NCBI RefSeq assembly: GCF_946408925.1
Contig: NZ_CAMJUE010000004.1
Coordinates: 1-64,000, forward strand
DNA from: an uncultured Methanobrevibacter sp.
GTDB taxonomy: Archaea > Methanobacteriota > Methanobacteria > Methanobacteriales > Methanobacteriaceae
Reading direction: 5' to 3'
Length of the DNA: 64,000 nt
Shown: piece by piece, positions 1-8,884 of the stretch
Position numbering within the stretch: position 1 is the stretch's first letter
Layout: the number at the start of each line of letters is the position of its first letter
Made by a program: the position numbers and the translations under genes
The notes under the pieces: model-generated
What the model was told of the DNA's origin: nothing
Seen by the model: only the letters and a program-made list of their open reading frames with translations
The model's database searches: none

Positions 1-3
1 AAA

Positions 4-210
4 ATGAAACTTAGTGCAAGAAATCAATTAGAAGGTAAAATTACAAATGTCGAATTAGGAGCTGTTATGGCTAATATTAAAATCGAAATTTCAGAGCCTA
101 ACACTATTACTGCTGTTATTACTAAGGAATCTGCTGAAAAATTAGGTTTAGCTGAAGGTGATGATGTCACTGCAATCATCAAATCTACCGAAGTGATCAT
201 TGGGAAATAG
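4..210 (+). CDS. Mop-type molybdopterin-binding (TOBE) protein
   Basis: This 68-residue protein is a single TOBE/Mop domain. It begins with the typical SARNQLEGKI and continues through VELGAVMANIKIEI and a C-terminal segment ending EVIIGK, which is the standard length for a free-standing molbindin. Molbindins bind molybdate or tungstate oxyanions, or the pterin cofactor, in the cytoplasm. That fits a methanogen that needs Mo/W for formylmethanofuran dehydrogenase. The ATG is only three bases from the window edge, so its ribosome binding site and any upstream partner such as a Mod transporter cannot be seen. MoaE lies just downstream on the opposite strand, which keeps the molybdenum theme. 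The family call is confident; whether it stores or senses the anion is unknown. Confidence 0.85.
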   Translation: MKLSARNQLEGKITNVELGAVMANIKIEISEPNTITAVITKESAEKLGLAEGDDVTAIIKSTEVIIGK

Positions 211-216
211 GATTAT

Positions 217-357
217 CTAATATAATCCTACAAATCTCAACAGTATTAATATTATTAAAACAATAATTCCTGCTTTTAGAAGGGTTTTTAAATTTTTTAT
301 AATTGCATAAACGATTAAAAATAGTATAATTAATTTCAAAATAAATAAGAAGGTCAT
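217..357 (-). CDS. Tiny hydrophobic membrane protein coupled to moaE
   Basis: This reading frame of 46 codons starts MTFLFILKLIILFLIVYAI and ends in FVGLY. It is almost wholly hydrophobic, with two potential membrane segments separated by a short basic linker (residues about 21-29, KNLKTLLK). The ATG lies one base after the moaE stop, and a GGAGGT ribosome binding site falls inside the last moaE codons, so translation is probably coupled to moaE. The good binding site and its placement make it a real gene rather than chance. I do not recognise a family and propose no function. Confidence 0.6.
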   Translation of the reverse strand: MTFLFILKLIILFLIVYAIIKNLKTLLKAGIIVLIILILLRFVGLY

Positions 358-358
358 C

Positions 359-796
359 TTAACCTCCTGCTAGGATGGTTTTAGTGCCTTCTTCAGATAT
401 TTCTTCTTTTTTGAATTCAACCTCATATTTTACGGTTTCAATAACTTCTTTTAATGCATCAAGTGTTTCTCCACGATGTGCACCAAGAACTGCCACTAAA
501 AATAACATGTCTCCTGTATAAAACTCTCCGATGTAGTGGACAACTGATATTTCATGAACATTATATTTTATTTTTGCATTTTCTACAATCTTTTCTATTT
601 CTGATTCTGTTTTGTCTTTATCGGGTGTGGTTAAAATCAATTTTTTGAGGTTCATGTTTTCCTCTTTTCCACGTACAATTCCTTCAAAAGTGAATATTGC
701 ACCTGAATAATCGATTTTGGTACTTTTTTTCAATTCACTGATTAAATCTGCTGTTGTAACTTTGTCTTCTTTTGCTTCTATTACTCTTACAGTCAT
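359..796 (-). CDS. moaE: Molybdopterin synthase catalytic subunit MoaE family protein
   Basis: MoaE is the large subunit of molybdopterin synthase. With the thiocarboxylated small subunit MoaD it inserts two sulfurs into cyclic pyranopterin monophosphate. The 145-residue protein has the family's features: DYSGAIFTFEGIVRG near residues 30-44, VHYIGEFYTGDMLFLVAVLGAHRGETLDAL around 86-115, and VKYEVEFKKEE near 122. The last substitutes for the usual W-K-K-E. No MoaD gene is in the window. The gene follows nadM by 35 bases and overlaps the ribosome binding site of a tiny membrane protein. The family is clear. Some methanogen members have an N-terminal addition, and here residues 1-25 may be such a piece. 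Confidence 0.88.
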   Translation of the reverse strand: MTVRVIEAKEDKVTTADLISELKKSTKIDYSGAIFTFEGIVRGKEENMNLKKLILTTPDKDKTESEIEKIVENAKIKYNVHEISVVHYIGEFYTGDMLFLVAVLGAHRGETLDALKEVIETVKYEVEFKKEEISEEGTKTILAGG

Positions 797-831
797 GATT
801 ATACCTCCAACAATTAATTATATAACTCATG

Positions 832-2080
<1,249 letters not shown>

Positions 2081-2355
2081 AAAATAACCTGATTTCTTTA
2101 ATTATAATTTAATTACTAAAAAGTTTCTACAATTTTTATTTGGAGATAACTTTTCAAATCCTATTAACTTTATTTTTATGTGATTTTTATTATATAATTA
2201 TGTATTTTTTGAGAGTTTATCGCTTTATCACTTCCGAAAAATAATTTTGCAAAATGACACAGACCTTAGGTAAAAAACTATAAATATTTAACTAAACCTA
2301 TATTAAAGACCTTTTACTAAAAATATATTATAAAAATAAATATGGAGTATTTTTA

Positions 2356-3024
2356 ATGGAAACTAAAAATATAATTATCATTGCCGTAGTTGTTGCAATA
2401 ATTGCCATTGCAGGTATTGTTTTCGCTACCGGAATGTTAAATAATAATGCTAATAAAAATACGGAAACCACTCCATTTGAAAATGAATTCATGAAGGGTA
2501 GTTTCGCCGGAAAAGTAAAATTAGTAAACGATAAAGAAAAATTCATGCAATCTTATGAAGATGAACAGAATAAGATAACCTATAACATATCAACCGTTGA
2601 CGATTCAAATGCACTGATGGATATATATTACCTGCAGGGAGTGATGAATCCCGAAAAAAGAACCTTCAATGGTCATGAATGGAATATCTATTTCACACAG
2701 GCAGTTGAGGGAAATGACACAAATGCATCAAATGGAACCATGAACATTATCATTTGTCAGTCTCAACAGGAAAAACAGGGATATTTAATATATATGATAA
2801 TTGGTGCAGATTCAAAAGTCAATGCAACATTAAATACATATGGTGAGTCTTACACAGACTTTGTAGAGCCGTTGCTTAACAGTATTACTTTAAAAGAAAG
2901 TAAAAACGTTCCAAAGATATATGATGAATTTGGTCTGAGTGAAGATCAATTTGCAGAACAGATGGAATTAATACAACAGGTGAAAGCAGGAAATCAGTCT
3001 GCAATAAAACAAGTGGCAGGATAA
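2356..3024 (+). CDS. Membrane-anchored extracellular protein of unknown function
   Basis: The 222-residue protein has an N-terminal hydrophobic segment at residues 5-26 and then a hydrophilic, N-glycosylation-rich domain. This is the usual layout of small Methanobrevibacter surface proteins. No lipobox cysteine is seen. I do not recognise the domain; it alternates predicted strands (GSFAGKVKLV, YNISTVDD, EWNIYFTQAV) and ends with a glutamine-rich helix. A TATA-like CTATAAATATTT lies near 2279-2290, about 70 bases upstream. The stop is one base before the tsr3 start, so the two may be cotranscribed, though they share no obvious role. Confidence 0.6.
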   Translation: METKNIIIIAVVVAIIAIAGIVFATGMLNNNANKNTETTPFENEFMKGSFAGKVKLVNDKEKFMQSYEDEQNKITYNISTVDDSNALMDIYYLQGVMNPEKRTFNGHEWNIYFTQAVEGNDTNASNGTMNIIICQSQQEKQGYLIYMIIGADSKVNATLNTYGESYTDFVEPLLNSITLKESKNVPKIYDEFGLSEDQFAEQMELIQQVKAGNQSAIKQVAG

Positions 3025-3025
3025 A

Positions 3026-3547
3026 ATGAAAATTACAGTTTTTCATGCAAATGAGTGTGACAAGAAAAAATGCACAGCTATAAAATTGGCAAAGATGGGA
3101 AAGTGCAGATTAGTTGAAAACATCAATAAAATTCCCTCAGGTGCAATAGTTCTAAATCCATATGCTGAAAAAGCTGTATCCTATGAAGACTACCGTTATG
3201 TACAAAGAAGAGGAATTGTGGGACTTGACTGTTCATGGAATGAGGTGTCAAGTTCTAAAAAATTCTTTTCTTTATCAAAATATCACAGGTCATTGCCTTT
3301 TTTAATTGCAACTAATCCCGTCAACTATGGAAAAGCATGCATATTGTCAACTGTTGAAGCTATAAGTGCCACATTATACATCACTCGTTTCAAGGATGAG
3401 GCACGTGATTTAATGAATGGTTATAAATGGGGTCATACCTTTTTAGAACTCAATCATGATTTATTGGAAGCATATAGTGAAGCTGACACAAGTGCTGAAG
3501 TTGTAAAGGTTCAAAATGAATTTTTAAAGGATGCTAACCGGGAATAA
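3026..3547 (+). CDS. tsr3: Tsr3-family rRNA aminocarboxypropyltransferase (DUF367)
   Basis: Tsr3 transfers the 3-amino-3-carboxypropyl group of S-adenosylmethionine to a small-subunit rRNA uridine late in ribosome maturation. The 173-residue protein shows the family landmarks GLDCSWNEV (about residues 69-77), LPFLIATNPVNYGKACILST (about 92-111) and EAISATLYI immediately after, and has the normal length for archaeal members. L40e follows about 170 bases downstream with its own promoter, so ribosome genes are neighbours. The family assignment is strong. Confidence 0.9.
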   Translation: MKITVFHANECDKKKCTAIKLAKMGKCRLVENINKIPSGAIVLNPYAEKAVSYEDYRYVQRRGIVGLDCSWNEVSSSKKFFSLSKYHRSLPFLIATNPVNYGKACILSTVEAISATLYITRFKDEARDLMNGYKWGHTFLELNHDLLEAYSEADTSAEVVKVQNEFLKDANRE

Positions 3548-3719
3548 TACTTCATTATTTTAGGTTAGAAATTATTTCAAATTTTATATTTTTTTTCTTA
3601 ATTTGGCTTATTTTAACTAAACCTTTAAATACTATTAAATCAAAATAATTAATTAATAGTTATGTATAACATAACGGTTTATTATTATTTATTTTCACGA
3701 TTATAAGGAGGAGTTATTA

Positions 3720-3866
3720 ATGGCAAGATTTGAAGAAGCAGAAAACAGAATGTTCAATGTAAAAATCTGCTTAAAATGTAATGCTCGTAACCCTGCTGGT
3801 GCAACTACTTGCAGAAAATGTGGTTACAAAGGTTTAAGATATAAAGCAAAAGAACAAAGAGGATAA
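3720..3866 (+). CDS. rpl40e: 50S ribosomal protein L40e
   Basis: This 48-codon gene encodes [13 protein letters not shown] followed by a Cys4 zinc ribbon: C-L-K-C at residues 17-20 and C-R-K-C at 31-34. It ends in a basic tail. This is the compact archaeal L40e, a structural zinc protein of the large ribosomal subunit. The start is fixed by a strong AAGGAGGAG ribosome binding site at about 3704-3712. A TATA-like TTTAAATACT near 3627-3637 lies upstream, and an eight- or nine-base T-run near 3891-3899 could end the transcript. Confidence 0.95.
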   Translation: MARFEEAENRMFNVKICLKCNARNPAGATTCRKCGYKGLRYKAKEQRG

Positions 3867-3952
3867 ATATATTCTCTTTACACTTTACTATTTTTTTTTA
3901 AAACAATTAATTATTAATATTATTTTTCACAAAACTATTTTTAGGTATTCTT

Positions 3953-4705
3953 ATGAAAGACGTTGAAAATTACATTAGAGATATTTTAAAAACAAGAAAA
4001 ATTCATTTTACTTTAATTGATCCTGACGAACAGACTCCTGAGGAAGCTTTGGAAATAGCCACTCAGGCTATTGAAGGAGGGACTGATGGAATAATGATTG
4101 GAGGATCCACTGTTAACGGGGATGATGTGGACAATACCTGTAAGATATTATCCGAAAACATTGCTGTACCTATTATTATTTTTCCCGGAAATACAAGCAG
4201 CATAAGCAAATATGCAGATGCGATATTTTATATGAGTTATGTCAATTCCACAAATCCGTACTGGATTAATGGTGCACAGGCATTAGCAGCACCTGCAGTA
4301 AAAGCATCAGGTATGGAAATACTTTCCATGGCTTATATGGTTGCTGAACCTGGAGGAACTGTTGGTTGGGTAGGAGATGCAAAACTGGTTCCTAGAAATA
4401 AACCTAAAATACCTGCGGTTTATGCAATGTCATCTGAAATGTTCGGTTTTAAATTTTTCTACATTGAAGCAGGTTCCGGCGCTGATAAACCTATTCCTCC
4501 GGAAATGGTGGCATACACCAAAAAAGCGACAGAAAACATGATTGTTGTTGTGGGTGGAGGAATCCGTGACGGTAAAGCTGCGTATGTGGCTGCTAAAGTT
4601 GGTGGAGATATTATTGTCACCGGTACTGTTGTGGAAGAAGTGGACAATGTTCAAGCTAAAATTCAAGAAATAACTGGAGCTATCTTGAAAGCTTCAAAAG
4701 AGTAG
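3953..4705 (+). CDS. Geranylgeranylglyceryl phosphate synthase
   Basis: The enzyme joins geranylgeranyl diphosphate to sn-glycerol-1-phosphate, the first ether bond of archaeal membrane lipids. The 250-residue TIM barrel shows FTLIDPDEQ at residues 19-27, GTDGIMIGGS around 42-51, the GNTSSISKYADAIFYMSYVN stretch around 82-101, YIEAGSGA near 173-180, and the phosphate-binding GGGIRDG and GDIIVTGTVVEE near the C-terminus. The length is normal for the group found in Methanobacteria. The gene stands alone on the plus strand between L40e and nurA, and its end overlaps a terminator hairpin. Confidence 0.95.
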   Translation: MKDVENYIRDILKTRKIHFTLIDPDEQTPEEALEIATQAIEGGTDGIMIGGSTVNGDDVDNTCKILSENIAVPIIIFPGNTSSISKYADAIFYMSYVNSTNPYWINGAQALAAPAVKASGMEILSMAYMVAEPGGTVGWVGDAKLVPRNKPKIPAVYAMSSEMFGFKFFYIEAGSGADKPIPPEMVAYTKKATENMIVVVGGGIRDGKAAYVAAKVGGDIIVTGTVVEEVDNVQAKIQEITGAILKASKE

Positions 4706-4737
4706 TGTTAATTACTGCTCTTCAAACTCTTTTTTTC
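4698..4737 (+). terminator. Hairpin plus T-tract after the GGGPS gene
   Basis: The arms AAGAGTAGT (4698-4706) and ACTGCTCTT (4714-4722) pair over nine positions, with one G-U wobble, around a seven-base loop. A T-tract follows at 4730-4737. The left arm contains the end of the lipid synthase gene. It separates that gene from the nurA-herA promoter just downstream. Confidence 0.6.
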
Positions 4738-4748
4738 TTATATATTAC

Positions 4749-4764
4749 TTTTCAAATGCTCTCT
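4749..4764 (+). promoter_or_regulatory. Shared repair motif, copy 1, upstream of nurA-herA
   Basis: The sequence TTTTCAAATGCTCTCT is followed six bases later by the TATA-like ATTTAAATAA (4771-4780). The predicted transcript start near 4800 leaves a short leader before nurA. The same 16 bases occur at 20067-20082 before the Hrq1-like helicase, and 15 of 16 occur on the minus strand at 19887-19902 before the UvrD-type helicase, always with the same spacing to the TATA box. I read it as a binding site for a shared regulator, or as an extended upstream promoter element. The regulator is unknown. Confidence 0.7.
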
Positions 4765-4839
4765 AATTTGATTTAAATAATATTAAAATTAATAGTATAA
4801 TTAAAGATTTAAATAATATTTGCTAGTAGAGTGATATTC

Positions 4840-5913
4840 ATGTTAAATTCATTATATGAAAAGGCCATCGCTAAAAGGGGATTTATTCGGGAAATAAGTT
4901 CTGAAACCGATATTGACTCTCAACTGGAATATAAATGGTTTGATAGGAAGATTGGTGAAAGCACTAGTAATTTCTCCATTGCGGCCGGTGACGGAAGCTT
5001 TAACAAAAAGAAGTTTTTAACCACCAACTTCTGTGCGGTCGGTGCGGAATCCATTATTTACGATGGCGAAATTAAAAAAATAGACGACTCGGATATCTTC
5101 GATATTTCCCATGTGTCATTTCTTGATGAACTTTTAAGTAATTATATGGCAATTTACGAGTTGAAATGTGCTATACGGACAATGAAAGAGTATAATGTGG
5201 ACTATTACATGTTTGACGGATCTATTTTGGGAGACCTTCAAAATGCCTTTCCGAGAGGTGCAAAAATGCCTTCCAAACTTAAAGACAATCTTGATGACTC
5301 TTTATTGGCGGAGTTTGAACGAAGATTGAGCATTAGAAAATACGGTTTGGTATTTCCTGAAATCAGGGATTCTTTAAAGCTTGTGGAATTGCCAAAAACT
5401 GATGATGCCAATAAAATTGAAGAGTACAATCTTCATTTGGCATCTGTTGAAAAGATAATTCTTTTAAAGGAAATTCTACAGTTCAGAAAAAGAATTATTT
5501 CAATTTCTAAAACATCCTCTGATAATGAATTGTTTAAGTGGAATATTCCAGATATTGCATTTCTTGATAAATTCACCAAAAAACAGGGAATGACAATTAT
5601 AAAGCATAAGCAAGTTTATGAGAATGCGCCGTTTCCATTTTTCAATGACTTTTTTAAAAGTCTGACATTTACAATTTTTTATGTTCGCCTTCAGGATAAT
5701 AAAAATATCCTAAAAGTGGAATTACCTTATAAGGCTACAAAAGAGGAAGTATTTGAGATTATACGTAAAATTAATGTCTTATCTGTTCAAGGTTATCCGT
5801 ATCTTTTAAACAAGGCTCATAATGATGTGGTGATAACCGGCAGGAATATGAAGGAACTGATGAAAATAGCTAAGATTTATGAGACAACAAATAGGGAAGT
5901 GATGTCATGGTAG
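4840..5913 (+). CDS. nurA: NurA 5'-3' nuclease
   Basis: NurA is the nuclease that works with the HerA translocase, and with Mre11-Rad50, to resect double-strand breaks. This protein has the RNase H-like core: AAGDGSFNKK near residues 47-56 and YMFDGSILGD near 128-137 supply the conserved metal-binding aspartates. NDVVITGRN near the end matches the NurA C-terminus. The ATG at 4840 is preferred. A GTG at 4831 is in frame, but the GAGTGAT just upstream of 4840 is the only plausible ribosome binding site. The gene overlaps herA by seven bases, so the two are translated together. The shared repair motif precedes it. Confidence 0.88.
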   Translation: MLNSLYEKAIAKRGFIREISSETDIDSQLEYKWFDRKIGESTSNFSIAAGDGSFNKKKFLTTNFCAVGAESIIYDGEIKKIDDSDIFDISHVSFLDELLSNYMAIYELKCAIRTMKEYNVDYYMFDGSILGDLQNAFPRGAKMPSKLKDNLDDSLLAEFERRLSIRKYGLVFPEIRDSLKLVELPKTDDANKIEEYNLHLASVEKIILLKEILQFRKRIISISKTSSDNELFKWNIPDIAFLDKFTKKQGMTIIKHKQVYENAPFPFFNDFFKSLTFTIFYVRLQDNKNILKVELPYKATKEEVFEIIRKINVLSVQGYPYLLNKAHNDVVITGRNMKELMKIAKIYETTNREVMSW

Positions 5914-7409
5914 TGGGAATCTGTGTGGGAGAAACCAATTTAAATGAAGTTACATTCATTTCAGATAAAATGCCGCAAGTTGGCCAATATGTAACAATAG
6001 AATATGACGGGAAAAAAGTATTGGGAATGGTGGAAAATTTAGTTAGAGGCAACGATGCACTGAATGTTGATATAAATGATTTTAAAGCAATTCAAAAGAT
6101 ATCTAAGATAGGTGTTGAAGACAACTACATAAGAGGCAAAGTGAAAATCCTGGGGGATGTAAACGATAATTTAAAATTGCCAAGAACTCCAGTTCTTCCA
6201 GGAACTGAAATTCAACTTGCAGATGCAAAAATACTAAAAGAGATATTTAAAGTTACAAATCCAATAAAACTTGGAACATTAGTGAATCAAAGTGATGTGG
6301 AAGTCAATGTGGATGCAAATCCAATACTGTCAAGACATTTGGCAATTCTTGCAATGACAGGAGCCGGAAAATCAAATACAGTTTCAGTATTAATCGACCA
6401 GCTACTGTATTATAATGTGCCTGTTTTTGTATTTGATATGCATGGGGAATATAAAGGAGCAGAATTCCCAAACGGTAATGTGAATGTAATCAAACCAAAA
6501 ATTAATCCGAAATACATGACATTTCATGAAATTAAAAAACTGGTAAATATTCCAAGCAATGCATACCTTCAGGAACGTTATTTCAGAAAAGCATTTAAAA
6601 AAGTTAAAAAACAAATTGAAGATGGTGTTGCGCATGAAAACAATTTCTTACAGTTAATGTATGATATACTGCAGGAGGAATCTTTGGATGAGAATTCCGA
6701 TAAAAGAATCGTTGATGTAATGAATAAGATTGATGATTCAATGGATAAGTACTCAAATCTCTTCGACCAGTATGCCGGCAATATTCTCACAAGTATTAAA
6801 AAAGCCCATGTCAATGTGCTTGATTTAAGTCAGGTTGATGAATCGGTTGCAAGTGTTCTTGTAAGCCATATACTTAGAAATTCACTGAAACGCTCCAAAA
6901 TTGCTGCCAACAGTGGAAATAAAGAGGAATTATTGGATAACTCTGTTTTTTACATTCTTGAAGAAGCTCATATTTTAGCTCCAAATAAACGTGATAGTGA
7001 TTCTAAACGTTGGATTCAGAGAGTGGCCAGAGAAGGACGTAAATTTGGATTAGGTTTGTGTCTGGTAAGTCAATCACCGAAAACGGTGGATCATGATGCA
7101 TTATCACAAATGAACAATATGATTATTTTAAGGCTTGTTGAACCTGAAGACCAAAGGCATGTTCAATCTGCAAGTGAAAGCCTGTCACAGGATCTGGTAA
7201 ATCAGCTGCCTTCTTTAAATGTAGGTGAAGCGATTGTTTTAGGTTTGATGACTAAAGTGCCTACTCTTGTTAAAATTGATAAATTCCAGGGCCGTACTCA
7301 TGGGGATGATATGGATATCATTTCTCATTTTAAGGATTCATTGAAAAGGGAAGCTGAAGAAATAGATAAACAAAATGAGGAACTTATGGACATGGGATAT
7401 CTTTATTAA
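5907..7409 (+). CDS. herA: HerA DNA translocase/helicase
   Basis: HerA is a hexameric FtsK-like ATPase that pumps DNA to NurA during end resection. Residues 1-90 form the HAS barrel typical of the family (GICVGETN, GQYVTIEYDGKKVLGMVENL). The Walker A motif MTGAGKSNT is near residues 150-158 and Walker B FYILEEAHIL near 348-357. RWIQRVAREGRKFGLGLCLV downstream provides the arginine-finger region, followed by SQSPKTV and EPEDQRHVQSAS. At 500 residues the length is standard. It overlaps nurA. Mre11-Rad50 follow after 233 bases that carry their own TATA-like box. Confidence 0.95.
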   Translation: MVVGICVGETNLNEVTFISDKMPQVGQYVTIEYDGKKVLGMVENLVRGNDALNVDINDFKAIQKISKIGVEDNYIRGKVKILGDVNDNLKLPRTPVLPGTEIQLADAKILKEIFKVTNPIKLGTLVNQSDVEVNVDANPILSRHLAILAMTGAGKSNTVSVLIDQLLYYNVPVFVFDMHGEYKGAEFPNGNVNVIKPKINPKYMTFHEIKKLVNIPSNAYLQERYFRKAFKKVKKQIEDGVAHENNFLQLMYDILQEESLDENSDKRIVDVMNKIDDSMDKYSNLFDQYAGNILTSIKKAHVNVLDLSQVDESVASVLVSHILRNSLKRSKIAANSGNKEELLDNSVFYILEEAHILAPNKRDSDSKRWIQRVAREGRKFGLGLCLVSQSPKTVDHDALSQMNNMIILRLVEPEDQRHVQSASESLSQDLVNQLPSLNVGEAIVLGLMTKVPTLVKIDKFQGRTHGDDMDIISHFKDSLKREAEEIDKQNEELMDMGYLY

Positions 7410-7642
7410 TCCCATTATTTTCAATTTTATCATATTTTTTCATAATTAATTTTTACTTTATTTGGAAAGAATTTTCTTTCTTCTTAAAGCGGGAAATTCA
7501 ATGAGGTTATATCAATATTGATTTGTTTTCAACTGATTTCAAGGCAAACTATTAAATATGGATTTAAATATACTAATACACATTAAATGCTTGAAATAGT
7601 GTTTAAATTGGTTATATACAAAAAATTTAAAAAGGTAATATA

Positions 7643-8884
7643 ATGAAATTTGCACATTTAGCAGACACTCATTTGGGTTACCGTCAATATGGTTTATTTG
7701 AACGGGAAAAAGACTTTTATGAAGTGTTTGATAAGGTTATAGATAAAATAATAGAAGAAAAAGTAGATTTTGTAATACATAGTGGGGACTTATTTGAAAC
7801 CGCAAGACCTTCACCGATGGCACTTTTAACTTTCCAAAAAGGGCTGTTAAAATTAAGGGGTGCCGGAATTCCTATGTATGCAATAGCCGGAAACCATGAT
7901 GTGGTAATGCGTAAGGGATCAATTCCTCCACATGTAATTTTTAAAAAATTGGGTTTAAAAGTAATCAGTACAATTAATCCGACATATATGCATGGTGATA
8001 TATTCATAGCGGGACTTCCTTACTATCCTGCCTCACATGGAAAGGCTCTTAAAAGCAAATTGGCTGAGTTATCCGAAAAGGCAAATCATCATGATAAATC
8101 AATTCTTGTTTTGCACCAGGGCATTGATAAATATTTCAGTTTGAACTATGAATTGGAAATCGGAGAGATTCCGGATAATTTTGACTACTATGCTTTGGGT
8201 CATATTCATAAATATGTTAATGATGCCTACGGTAAAGGAAGATTAGTGTATCCTGGATCTGGTGAAATATGGAAAACATCTGAACTAGCAGATTACAGAA
8301 TAAATGGCAAAGGTTTTGTGGTAGTTGATTTTGATGGTTCCAAACCGGTTATTAAAAGGGTGAAAGTTGACATCCCACGTGAATTTATTGAAAAAAATAT
8401 AAATTACAATGAATTGGAAAGTGGAATTGCAAGTATTAAAGAAATAATCAAGGGCTTTGATAAAAAACCTATTTTAAAATTAACTATCAAGGATGTTGAA
8501 TCAGACACCAGTCGAGTTTATGAAATCATAAAAGAACAGCTGGGAGATTTGGCTTTAATGATTAGGCCTACATTCATAATGGCAGGTGAAGAATATGAAC
8601 TTCTTGAGGTTGAATCCAAAAAATTGGGTCCAGAACAATTGATTGAAAGTAAACTTCAGGGATACGGCAATAGTGATGTTACAACTCTTGCTATTGACTT
8701 GTATCATTTGCTTTCAAAAGATAAGATTGATGAATCAGGAGAATTAATTCACCAATACTTCGATGCTCATTATAATGATGTGGATGAAGACTCGGAATTT
8801 AAAACAGAGCCGGTGGAAAATGATCAGCCTTCACAAGAAAAAGAAGATGGGCAGGTAACATTCGGCAAGGAGGTTTCAGAATGA
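7643..8884 (+). CDS. mre11: Mre11 DNA double-strand break nuclease
   Basis: Mre11 is the Mn-dependent nuclease of the Mre11-Rad50 break-processing complex. All five phosphoesterase motifs are visible: HLADTHLG at residues 5-12, HSGDLFE near 46, AGNHDV near 83, LHQG near 172 and ALGHIHKY near 190. The C-terminal 70 residues are acidic and of low complexity, where other archaeal Mre11 proteins bind Rad50. It overlaps rad50 by four bases (ATGA). A TATA-like ATTTAAATATAC at 7562-7573 and AAAAAGGTAATATA before the ATG indicate its own transcript start. Confidence 0.95.
   Translation: MKFAHLADTHLGYRQYGLFEREKDFYEVFDKVIDKIIEEKVDFVIHSGDLFETARPSPMALLTFQKGLLKLRGAGIPMYAIAGNHDVVMRKGSIPPHVIFKKLGLKVISTINPTYMHGDIFIAGLPYYPASHGKALKSKLAELSEKANHHDKSILVLHQGIDKYFSLNYELEIGEIPDNFDYYALGHIHKYVNDAYGKGRLVYPGSGEIWKTSELADYRINGKGFVVVDFDGSKPVIKRVKVDIPREFIEKNINYNELESGIASIKEIIKGFDKKPILKLTIKDVESDTSRVYEIIKEQLGDLALMIRPTFIMAGEEYELLEVESKKLGPEQLIESKLQGYGNSDVTTLAIDLYHLLSKDKIDESGELIHQYFDAHYNDVDEDSEFKTEPVENDQPSQEKEDGQVTFGKEVSE

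Noticed and set aside
7465-7480. A hairpin after herA (GAAAGAA/TTCTTTC)
   Set aside because: The stem is AT-rich with a two-base loop and no T-run of note follows, so it is too weak to list as a terminator.
7526-7541. A weaker match to the repair motif (TTTTCAACTGATTTCA) upstream of mre11-rad50
   Set aside because: Only 12 of 16 bases agree. A comparable 12 of 16 match occurs near 2152-2167 before an unrelated gene in this AT-rich DNA, so it cannot be counted as a fourth copy without a genome-wide score.
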